From Limnoperna fortunei (Eukaryota; Mollusca; Bivalvia; Mytilida; Modiolidae), in contig OX104124.1 of assembly GCA_944474755.1 (NCBI GenBank), positions 43,911,342-43,975,341 of the forward strand: a DNA stretch of 64,000 nucleotides, read 5' to 3'. Within the stretch, counting starts at the first letter, position 1, and every line of letters begins with the position of its first letter. The notes below the pieces were generated by a model. It was given only the letters and a program-made list of their open reading frames with translations. It ran no database searches and was not told the origin of the DNA. Shown piece by piece: positions 45,720 to 55,850 of this stretch. Made by a program: the position numbers and the translations under genes.

Positions 45720-46345
45720 CTGGGTGTTACTAAAACGCGGAAACGGAATGCGGAACGGAAACGGAAAACGGAACTGAAAACGGAAAAATGAATAAAAAGA
45801 TATTTAAGCTACAAATTCTGGCACATCAAATAGTAAGCCTCAAAAGGCTTAGAAGATGTCATTCCTTGAAATGAATGATGCATGTTTGTATGAAAATGGC
45901 AACTGCATGAAATATTTGGTCCGGGTCCCTGGTACCATACTGGGACGGTTCCCAGTGCTCGACCCACAGAGCAGCCCAGCGCGTCCCTGGGTGGCGGATA
46001 GGGGAGACCCTCTCGTTGGGGGGTTGTCGGGTGAAAAAATACAGAAAGTCTGGCCGCGGACCATAGTGGGTAAAGTGTTTGGAGAGTGCCACGCTCCTTG
46101 CACGATAAAGATCTCTTTTGTAGATTTCGAAAAAGAGTAGGCTCATTGTAGCCACTAAAAAAGGCTAGATTCTCCGACCCTACCCAATACTCTGTACTTT
46201 TCCAGTGGCAGTCAACATTTTGTTCCCATGTCCCATCCCACCCCTTTTTCAATTGATGTATTGTTTGTTAACTTGTTCCCGTCCTGAATATAGCTGAAAT
46301 ACTACTCGCTGGAGGTAAAGCAAACATCCGATCAATCAAATAAAA
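45720..46345 (+). mobile_element. Family-2 retroposon, most complete copy
   Basis: A GC-rich body (45920-46110, with CGACCCACAGAGCAGCCCAG and GGTGGCGGATAGGGGAG) is followed by a T-rich 3' part and the end GAATATAGCTGAAATACTAC...GATCAATCAAAT. The 34.6-kb and 23.8-kb copies share its body and tail respectively. Four overlapping frames here on both strands are without family features and are judged by-products of the GC-rich element. An array of GGAACGGAAACGGAAAACGG-like repeats lies just upstream (45735-45785). Confidence 0.6.
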
Positions 46346-48000
46346 AATGATCCAATACAGGCAAACTTTAACAGCTAATACAAACATACACTTGTCAGAA
46401 ATCAGAGTTAACAAATTAAAACAAAGGTAATTGTCCCCTGGCCTTTTTTCAATGGTACGACATCTCAATCGGATCACCTTCGACTGTTTCCGCATACCGT
46501 CTACGATTGACGGAAATGACCGAGAGATGTTCCGATTAGGGTGCTCTGTTCTTATGAGTAAATGATAATCTGCTCTTTATGGCATACTCGAAAAGTACTG
46601 AAAACATAAAAAAGGAACCTTAGCTATCTTTTAGAACCCGAAACGAATTATAATTAGCATGAGGTTGATTTCGAATATAGAAAACACATGTCAAATGATA
46701 TCGAATACACCGCGATAATTGCATGTAGCTTGCTACCTTAATTCTTGACGTGCAGTTATTGATTATGACGTTTGCATATTTATATTCACTTTGACGTGAA
46801 CAATTGAATCCTAACTAGAGAAATCAAAAACAATTAAATCAACAAATTGATTCTATTTCCTTGATCGTTCGCAAACGCCATAAACTTGGAATTTTTTCTG
46901 TAGTGTAATACACAAGGAAGTAAGTTTTAATTTGCTGAACAATAACGATTATTTTGTTTAAGAATAATCTATTTCTATAATGAGGATAATAATGTCGGAA
47001 GAATAACGATTCCAAGGTAAGCATAATGTGTTTCTTGTTTTCTAAACATCAAAAAGTATGAAGACTCCCAGATACTAACGGTTATAAGAGAGTGCAAGTA
47101 TATTTATGAGTTGGATATGAGCAGTAATGAGATTCGATATAGGTTTCGCTTTTTCACGTGATATTGTTTAATACGGACATCACATCGGAACGTATTTCGT
47201 TGTAGAAAGACTTTTTTTGATACGAATTGTCTAAGTGAATGTCTTATCTGTTTCTCTTTTATATACAGTAAGACTAGAGTGAAATTTCCTTTTTTAAGTT
47301 GAGCGTTCATGTAGCAGACGAATGTATTTCTTATTTGGGATACTAACAATCATTTGATAGAAGAAATGTGTTTTTTATGACAAACGTTCAAAATAGGAAG
47401 AATTTATTTTTGTTATCGATCATATGGATGAAAACTATTTTTTGGTTAACAACTAAGGGTCGTATAGGGAGATAGTTTTCTTTGTAACAATTTTAGCAGG
47501 TGTGGGCAGTTAAATAAAAAAGTTATATGCAACTGTTATTACATTACACTGTGCCTTATATTCGTAAATATGAATTCGGCACAGACTGAACTGTCTTTGA
47601 TTAAGTATGCTTGGATTTTGCATTGTTTGCACAGCGCCGTCTGACCCTGTTTACTGTATTGCCTTTGGACCTGTACATTGATGAACACAAGCTCTACTAG
47701 GCAGAATTTTACTGCCTTTATAATGCGAAGTTAATTTTGTGATTTGTCGGATTAACACCAAAAAAAGCGAGGGTACGATTGTTCGTTCTAAAGCTCAACG
47801 GGACATTGTACGAGTGCTATATATTATTTTTTGTTGTTTGAATGGATAAATCTCCTATTATATAATTACGTTGTTTGTTTTTTGTTTTTTGTTGTTGGGT
47901 AGGTTGGGGTGGGAAAGCTGCAGTAGCCCCCACCCCCCGACATTCGAGAGGAAAACTTGCATACATTTTAAACTAGAAAAACTGTGAGCAATGCTTACAA
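46346..48000. other. Gene-free stretch
   Basis: AT-rich; no recognised coding exon or repeat apart from homopolymer and GTTTTTTG-type runs near 47875. Confidence 0.35.
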
Positions 48001-48240
48001 AATGATACCCCCGCTTCCTTTATGTCAATGACAAAGTGTTTCTTTGTGAACCCCAAATATCATTCCAATCCAAATGTTAAATTTCAGGTACAATGGCACT
48101 ATGTGACAAAGATCCTGTGTAAGTTTCATCAAATTCCATTCATTATTGTAGTAGGAGTTCCGCATAAGAGAATTGTAACTCACGGACAGACGGAGAGACG
48201 GAAACCCCATCACTATAACCGGGGGGGGGGGGTATAAAAA
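48000..48240. repeat. Bivalve-type interspersed repeat ending in a G-run
   Basis: CAAAGATCCTGTGTAAGTTT, CACGGACAGACGGAGAGACG and a 13-G run. It is the same type as the repeat at 4400-4860. The 71-codon and 62-codon frames over it are artefacts. Confidence 0.5.
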
Positions 48241-48698
48241 GAATTACCTTTACATACTCTGGAAAAAAACATTAGAAAACGGAACAGTTGGTACTATAAT
48301 GCAATATTTTATTTCAATCAGACTCTTTCTTACTTTACTCCTAATTTCACTGCCAATTTTTCAATCCCAGAATGCAATCTGGATTTTCACTTTCACAATA
48401 AAAAACGTATAACTGAAATAGTTCAATGAATTTTTCAAATCAAAACATTTGATAAATGTCAAATCGTAAATATTTGTATGATAATACTTGGATAAAGAAT
48501 ATTCAGTTTCAAAAACAGAGACCGTACGTTGATGCTTATGATTTTCTATTTTGTGGTCATTGGGTGTTTTTTAACATTTGAAAACAGACTGATTATTCAT
48601 AATGACGTTTATTTTATTGAAATATCGTCTGTTATTATAAACATAATATGTTTTTAGACAAAGAGCTAAGCAGCTTATGTAGACTTCACGAATTAATC

Positions 48699-48815
48699 AG
48701 AGGCCTCGGTGGCCGGGTTGCAAAGGACAATCCTACCGAAGGTCGGGGTTTTCTCCGGATACTCCGGCTTCCTCCCCTTGTAAAATCCTGACGCCTTGAT
48801 TTAGCGTACTAAAAT
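48699..48815 (+). mobile_element. SINE with internal deletion
   Basis: GGCCTCGGTGGCCGGGTTG head jumps directly to CCTACCGAAGGTCGGGGTTT and CTCCGGCTTCCTCCCC; the B box is deleted. Confidence 0.75.
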
Positions 48816-49585
48816 TTGAAATATTGAACAGATACGCGACGAAACATCCATTTTTTTTTGTAACATGGCTGTATATTCTATGAAATCACAGTGCCAAATC
48901 ACAAATTGCGATTTTCTTGTGTACAATAAAACATGTTTGATTCAATACCCCATCGTTAAGGATACAAACATATTTTGAATTTTGAATATTTTTACCCGCA
49001 TATTTTACTAGTAAAAAAATTGTTTTATTGTTGTTGTTCATGACATTATTTTCTGTTATTGTAATGTGACCGCAGTCCATTGCCAAAATCAATAATAAGA
49101 CGCAGTGTAAAGTAACATTCAATTAAAAAAAGAAGCAATTTTCACTTCAGTTCTTGACGTCTTTCAACAGCTTTTAGCATATGCTTTCCGTTATGTTTGT
49201 TTTCGTTGTAGTTTTATATAAACACCGAATATTAAAAACATGTCTCATATAAATAAACTAAAAATTATTTAACCTCATCAGATCTTATGCATGTGGTTGC
49301 TCTTTTTTAGAACTGAGGAAAGTTAACTATCTACTATAATAAAAAATGTATTCTTTTTAATTGTTTATTTTATGTTTATATGCCATCAACCCACTGAGGT
49401 ACCAAATGAATTGAATAAAATATATATTTAACCCTTTCCATTGTTTTTTACAGATGTGTGGTCACAGTCAGAACATTTATCTGGAACACCTATTTTTGTG
49501 TAGTTTTTAACCTTTTTAGCAGGTACGTTGTAAATAACTTTTTTTAGACACATAAACTTTGATTTTGATAAAGCCACTTTTACTT
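48816..49585. other. Gene-free stretch
   Basis: AT-rich, nothing recognised. Confidence 0.3.
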
Positions 49586-49587
49586 TT

Positions 49588-49762
49588 TAGGGTTACTCGA
49601 CTCCAAATCTAAATTGACAAGGATTGTCAGTTTTCTTAACGAAAGTCAGGGGTTATCTCTGGGTACTCCGATCCCCCCCCCCCCCAAGTAAACACTGGAC
49701 TCCATGATATAGCTAACAAAAAGTGACGTTAAACAACATTTAAACAAACAAACAAACATTTC
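49588..49762 (+). mobile_element. SINE, 5'-truncated
   Basis: Starts within the central block (TACTCGACTCCAAATCTAAA), continues through a C-run and ends with GATATAGCTAACAAAAAGTG, TTAAAC and a (CAAA)n tail. Confidence 0.75.
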
Positions 49763-52270
49763 TTCTTTTTTTTTCAAAATTAAAACATACACACTCTATC
49801 ACATATACTTATGATAACCAAATACTTTACCCGGACTTCTTTAATACTTTAATTTTATGCTCTAGTTTGAAACAAAAATGATTGGTTTCCTGCTTAAGAA
49901 AATATATCAATAAAACTCAGGGCACCATGCTGAGAAATAAGTTTTTTATTCAACGCTATCCCGCTGTGGTCATCATTATTAATTAACATGCATGAGGCTT
50001 ATCTGTAGCAAGACTATAAGTGTTCGTTACGACACGGGGCAATAAATTTTCTATCTGTATTTTCCCTCACTGTAATTGTTTTATGAGTCGTGACTTTCAG
50101 AAAAGCAAAGGTCTTGTTAGTTATTTGAGATACCCCTTCACTCCCATTACATTGAATGGCCGACACCATTTCAATCTATTTTATGGATTTGTTTTCGACG
50201 AAACGAATTTTTCGTTTGTTGCAAATACAACAAATTGTATTCGTTTCGCAATAAAATAAAAATTGATTCCGTAATTTTGATTTACCGTTAAATTCAAGAT
50301 GTCAGCTCCCGGTAAAATTTCGCCTGGATATTTCAAACATGGATTACTTAAGTGAACATAGTTTAATTTATTGAAAACAGGTATAGTCTTTGCGTTTATG
50401 TTAGTTTCATTATATTTCACATGTTCAAATATACCGAACTTCTCAACAAAATTTTCTCCCAGAAATTTCAACTGACAGATAAAACCTCACATTTCCAATA
50501 ATAATAAAAAATGTAAAAGACAGATTAAAATGATAAAAATAAACGTGAAATGGGAGGTTTTATGTTATAGAACTAAAGTCTTGTAAGAACACATTTAACA
50601 CATATCAGGGTGATTTATACGATAATGACTTGCATAATACGAAAACTTGGTTTTCGGACTGTTATTTCTCGGCATGTAGATATCCACTATTCATTTTAAT
50701 AGAACATTGGCTATAAAGGGGAAAAGAAGACACCCCTTCACCCGCGAGAATGTCTAATTTACATATTCTTAATACACTGAGTTACATCCCCTTTCATTTT
50801 TCCGTTTTCCAGTTTTTTTCTGTTTTTTATATTTTTGTTGTTTTTTATTTACCGCTAGGAATGTTAAATACTGGTTTTATTAAAAAGAAGAATAATTGTT
50901 GAAATGGAGTCACGTGACTTTGCTTTTGTATTACTGCGGAGATAGTTTTATACTTTCTTTACCGCGTAGACCGTCGTCGTATATGGACGTATATTGGTTG
51001 ATTGATTTTAAAGAATGTCTCATTCCATAGTGACCACACGTGGTCCGAGCAGACGATAAAACAAAAATTCACGTCGGAAATTGCTGCAAGAGTTAATATG
51101 CACTATGGAATGGTAGTTTTTTCTTCTGACCTGTAGCACATGTAGTTAAGTACTACTGGCGAATGAAATGAATACAATAGTGTCTCAATGGTGATAAATC
51201 CTGCGATGGTCAAACAAAAGTCTGGCACTATTTTGTAGTTCATAAATAAACATGTATAAATATTTTGTAATAACAATGTTTTGTGGATGCTTCAGAAATC
51301 CACAGCAGAGGTATATAAAATCATGTTTACAATTCTCAGAAATCTGTGTATCATTTATCTTCAAGTCCATAACTATATGACAAGTGACATTGACAACCTA
51401 TATAATATATTGAGAACAACTTGAATGATGGAATAATGTGTATTGGCAACGTAAATCTCTTGGTCAGGAGCTGATATATATGTATTGTGTCTTTAATTTG
51501 TCTAATGTTGTTTGAGAAATATTCAAGTTTCTGAATTCGAAAAATAATTCATTATAATGTATTTTGAACGATAATTCTTGACTTTTAACGGATAAAAACA
51601 GCGATGGCATCATGAAACTACTTGAATTTTAACGGCGTAAGAATACGTTAAGAGCATGTGTCCAACGCAAGTTAAATCGTATAGCCGGCATTGGTCTGTT
51701 TGAATTGGCCAACCAGATTTCAGTTTACAAAGCAAATTAAGTAATCAATATAAATCGGATGTGGACTAGAGATCTCAGTGCAGGCAAATAATAGTATCTA
51801 AACAGTGAAATTTCGAGCTTCGTGAAGCACGCGAAACTTTTCTAGAAGAAAATCAAATTCTTACAGAATGTTAACTTGTTTATGCGGCTATGTTTATAAG
51901 TCAGATAGATACGTAGATTACATATAAAACTGTTATAACACAAGAATAAGAATAAAAAGGAGACGGAGACAGATCGCAGATAAGGGCGATTATGACAAAG
52001 GCTTTAGCTATAACAATGTTTGGTGTTTCACATTTTCATATAAAACATAATGCATGTTTCGGAAGAAGCCTTTCTTCAAGAAATACTTTTAACCTGTCTG
52101 AACTTTATCTGTTATGTTAGGAAATCTCCGGTAATGATCCATTGCAAATACAATTTGGTAGTCAAAGTTTAACTTAACCTCGGCAGATCGTAAATTTACA
52201 CAATTATTACAACTTGGGACTATTTTGAGAATTCGTATTTCTATTATTTGCTCCATTCGCGGCAGAACTT
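49763..52270. other. Gene-free stretch
   Basis: AT-rich; no supported exon. Frames at 50020-50259 (+), 50181-50471 (-) and 51185-51370 (-) have no recognisable motif. Confidence 0.35.
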
Positions 52271-52277
52271 GAAGTCA

Positions 52278-52597
52278 CACCATTGTTACACGTTAAGACT
52301 AATTTTTATAATGTATTGTTTCTTTTTTTTTGCTTTCTTTCAGCTACACAATGGTTACACCTTAAGACTATTTTTATAGTGTATTGTTTCTTTTTTTGCT
52401 TTCTTTCAACTACACAATGGTTACACCTTAGGACTATTTTTTATAGTGTATTGTTTCTTTTTTTTGCTTTCTTTCAACTACACAATGGTTACACCTTAGG
52501 ACTATTTTTTATAGTGTATTGTTTCTTTTTTTGATCGCTTTCAGCTACACAATGGTTACACCATAAGACTATTTTTATCGTTCATAGTTTCTATTGT
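52278..52597. repeat. 66-bp minisatellite, ~5 copies
   Basis: The unit has ACACAATGGTTACACCTTAA, GACTATTTTTATAGTGTATT and a T-rich GTTTCTTTTTTTGCTTTCTT stretch. Five copies with small indels in the T-run; the outer ones are diverged. Confidence 0.9.
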
Positions 52598-52804
52598 TTT
52601 TGCCACCTCCCTAACTGGTCCCCTGGTGTAACATTTTTCGTTCACGCAAGCTTCACTTTCAAATATAACACCAGGTCATGTCCTACAATATAAGCTCCTC
52701 TTATATATTTTTCATAGTTTCTATTTTTGCTTTGCTCCTCATCAGCAGGACAAGCCCCCCCCCCCCCCCTCATTGTTACATTTTCACAAAGTCTCAAGTT
52801 AAAA

Positions 52805-52946
52805 TATTCAGCTATATTATGGCGTCCAGTTTTTATTGGTGGAGGAAGCCGGAGTACCCGCAGAAAACCGCCGACCTTCCGTAGGTTTACAGACCACGTG
52901 AATAATAGTAGACGAACTACTTTAACCACTCGGCCACCGAGACCCC
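52805..52946 (-). mobile_element. SINE with internal deletion
   Basis: Minus orientation: the A-box end (CTCGGTGGCCGAGTGGTTAA) is intact, then the B-box and central region are deleted, and the CCGGCTTCCTCCACCAATAA to ATATAGCTGAATA 3' domain follows. Confidence 0.8.
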
Positions 52947-53968
52947 CAACCATAGAAGTTTGCATTAACATTTATTATCTTTTTTACTGTGATTTTATGT
53001 GTGGCATCATCTAACATTGGCCGTCTGGGTTTCTAATACAGACACAATTATAACTCATTGTATCACAAACCAGATACTGCGCATGTCGTGAAGCTCGATA
53101 GATCATTCAAACGTCTGCGGCATAAAAATATTGCTTCAGTGAACAAGCTGAATGTTCACGCGTTTGACTGTATAAAAATTGAACTATCGTCACCTATATG
53201 TGTCAATATAACATTAATTTAACTCGACAGCTTTGTGTTCATTAAAAAGATAGTGCCAGAACGGTTCATTTAAGTAAAGTATTATTTACATGCATCTTCC
53301 GTAGTAGGCTGTTTATAGAACTCATTGATGTATTCTACCCATCACAAAATATTTGTTTTTACAACAACTGATTTACAATATTTTAACTTTAAACTGTTTG
53401 ATTTCCGGTTTATAATATTTACTCTAGCTTTTGATCTTTTAAGGAAAACGTGAAAAGTAGACACATCGGATTTGCTGAGGCATATCCCTCTGACGAATTT
53501 CTGAATACAGTATTTTAACAAAAACGTTTATTAAGGTCTACAACAAGCAAAATTCACGCTTTCTCAAAAAATTGCTTTTTTTATTTAAACTTGGGCTCAC
53601 ATGATTTAGACATTTTAGATTCATTCGCCTTCTGTATGTTAAGCTTACTTGGCCAATCGACTACATTCAAAACTTAACACTGAATAGAAAATCGAAGTGA
53701 ATTTACAGTTAAAATAGCATGTGACAAGTCATTTGTGTTCACAATGCTATATATAACAATAATCGAAGTATATATCAGATTTCACAAACATTATTACTGA
53801 CTAATAGGCTTCGCCTATGTTAAACGAAATGACAAAAATTTAATCAGATAAAAAAATTGATAAATTACATGTTGTGTAATTAGTTGTAACTTTGACTTTC
53901 AGTTCTGGTTTACAGATATGAAACAATGGGAAATAACTGTAAAAGCCTCACAACAAGTGCTATATACG

Positions 53969-53978
53969 GTATAAAAGA
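53969..53978 (+). promoter_or_regulatory. TATA box of the gene starting at 54017
   Basis: GTATAAAAGA centred on about 53973, 45 bases before the start codon. A start site about 25-30 bp downstream (around 54000) would leave a 5' UTR of under 20 bases. Confidence 0.65.
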
Positions 53979-54016
53979 CTGACAACTCAGAATTTTAATA
54001 ATGAGGAATTTTCGAC

Positions 54017-54451
54017 ATGAATGATCCATATGTTGAGGACCAAGTCAGCAGCATTTCAAGACCGGAAATCGATTCGAGTATCGAGAATCACAAATTTTCA
54101 AGTCATAACGGTGGGAATTTTATTATCGGAAAACATCAACACAAGATTCTACCAATATTTTCTCGAAAATATACGTTAGATCAGGGTATACAAAAGCTGT
54201 CGCCCCAAGACAGTCCAGTAAACAGTATTAAAAGTGTACATGATATATCTTTCCACGACGATGACGTAACATTAACTCCTTTACCACGAAGAGGAATTCT
54301 TAAAAACCAGTTCTCTGAACCAGTTCATATTAACATTATTCCAGATAGTCCAAGAAGTCCCAAATTAGAAAGACGAACGCAGTCAGACACAAATTTCAGA
54401 TCTAAGATCAAATATCGGATACATTTTCCAAACATCAAACTTAAAAATGAC
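54017..54451 (+). CDS. First coding exon of an unidentified protein with PP1-docking motifs
   Basis: The ATG at 54017 opens 145 codons ending exactly at donor GAC|GTAAGT (phase 0); the open frame continues ~20 codons into the intron, which is not coding. The protein is rich in Ser, Asp, Asn and Lys, lacks hydrophobic segments and is probably disordered. Two short motifs stand out: RRGILKN (GILK at 93-96), matching the SILK consensus [GS]IL[KR], and KYRIHF (RIHF at 134-137), matching RVxF. The combination, SILK N-terminal to RVxF, is known from regulators of protein phosphatase 1. Several SP sites (SPQDSP, DSPRSPK) and a basic RRTQS site suggest phosphoregulation. No homologue is recognised. 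The downstream exon(s) were not found before the satellite array. Motif-based function is inference only. Confidence 0.65.
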
Positions 54452-54746
54452 GTAAGTATTTTCAAACTTTTTTTTAAATTAATGATAATGACACAACGTT
54501 TTCAAGTGTAGTTCAGTGAGTGAAAACTCTAATAGCATCACATCACACTGGGTCAGCGTTAATAAATGCATTCAATCAATTCTTGTTTTTTTAAAGTCGA
54601 TTATCCTCCAAGAGAAAATATTTTGTAAAACAAATCTCGGATGATCAATCCAAAGTGAAACATGAACTGGATTGGATGATTTTATTTCCAGGATAAGCAG
54701 AATCATTATTGATTTCATGCCAACGTTTAATAAATAATAAATCCGA

Positions 54747-54852
54747 CAGATTACCGTACAAAGGCTTCTTTTGCCCTCAACAGATTACCGTACAATGGCT
54801 TCTATAGCCCTCAACAGACTACCGTACAATGACTTATATAGCCTTCAAATGA
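54747..54852. repeat. Short tandem repeat, ~38-bp unit, 3 copies
   Basis: ACAGATTACCGTACAAWGGC followed by TTCTATAGCCCTCA, three times with substitutions. Lies in the intron after the 54.0-kb exon. Confidence 0.8.
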
Positions 54853-54984
54853 TTGAATAGACTCTTAAAGGAATACAATTCTAATGAAATGTACATGTAT
54901 CGTAAGTAGTGTTTAAACAGAAATGGGATTTATTTACACGATTGTAATTTTCTATTTGACAGATGCGTTTTTTTTTAAATTAAT

Positions 54985-55680
54985 CAATCTACTCACGTGA
55001 TCGGCGATCACCTGCCTGTCAATACTGAGGTAGCGTGTTCGAGTCTCACTACGGGCATGGTGTGCTCTACTTAAATCTTGAGGCAGGGGAGGGGACATAA
55101 TCTCGAATTCCCAATCAAAAATTAGAAAATACCGAATTCCCGGTCATGAAATGACATTTTCCCGAATTCCCGAGAAATTAAGAATGTTAGTCAATAAAAA
55201 TTTTTCCATATGTTTTCAGTAATGCCAATATTGAGAAGCAGATCAACCTGAAGTTGCTATATAAACTAATTTGACATAATTTTCATACTATTTTATTATT
55301 AGCAACGAACAACATTGTAAAATGACACTTTTGCCTAACTTATATATGTCTATTTGCTGGTCCCCTACTTGTGTAAGGTTTGACATTTATTGAACAATCA
55401 AAAAACTAATTACGGTAACTTTATATAATGAATTCCCGGTGAAAAAATGTGCTCTTTCCCGGATCTCGCTTCCGTTTTCATTCGGAATTCCCGGTCAAGT
55501 TTTAACTATATCCCGAATTCCCGTTAAAAAATGCCCACTCCTGGCGTCCCAAAAGAGGTCCTTCCGACCCTCACTCTTAATTGACAAGTGTCGGGAGTTT
55601 TCTCCAGAACTAAAACTAGAAAAAAGTTAAAAGTTAAAAGTGACGTTACAACCACATTTAATCAATCAAACAAACATACT
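54985..55680 (+). mobile_element. SINE split by a GAATTCCCGG-rich insertion
   Basis: The SINE head (CACGTGATCGGCGATCACCT, GTGTTCGAGTCTCACTACGG, GGTGTGCTCTACTTAAATCT) runs to about 55084. Its central and 3' parts (ACTCTTAATTGACAAGTGTC, GTGACGTTACAACCAC, AATCAATCAAACAAACA tail) resume at about 55570. The intervening ~480 bp contains five CGAATTCCC-type motifs near its two ends in partly inverted order, and is not SINE sequence. Confidence 0.7.
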
Positions 55681-55779
55681 TATCAGTTAATGCCGAAAAA
55701 TCTGAATTCTACTGTTAAGTTTTAAATTGTAAACTCATATGAGCGAAACCATATGGATCGGTCATGGGCGGTCTAGATG

Positions 55780-55850
55780 GCCTAGCTTGCCACTGATGAG
55801 TCTTGATAAGACGAAACGCGCCTCGATCTGGAGTACATTTAATAACCTGA
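55780..55850 (+). ncRNA. Hammerhead-ribozyme-like motif (Penelope-type relic)
   Basis: CTGATGAG at 55793-55800, stem II GTCTT-GAT-AAGAC, then GAAAC at 55813-55817 and GCGCCTC. The two invariant core segments (CUGAUGA and GAAA) and stem II are intact. The expected cleavage triplet region is altered (CTC where related copies would have GTC), and stem I pairing is weak by eye. I infer a decayed type I hammerhead from a Penelope-like retroelement. Confidence 0.6.

Noticed and set aside
45809..46252. Overlapping 84-147-codon frames on both strands
   Set aside because: They arise from the GC-rich retroposon body, which has few stops in any frame; the matching copy at 34.6 kb does not keep the frame.
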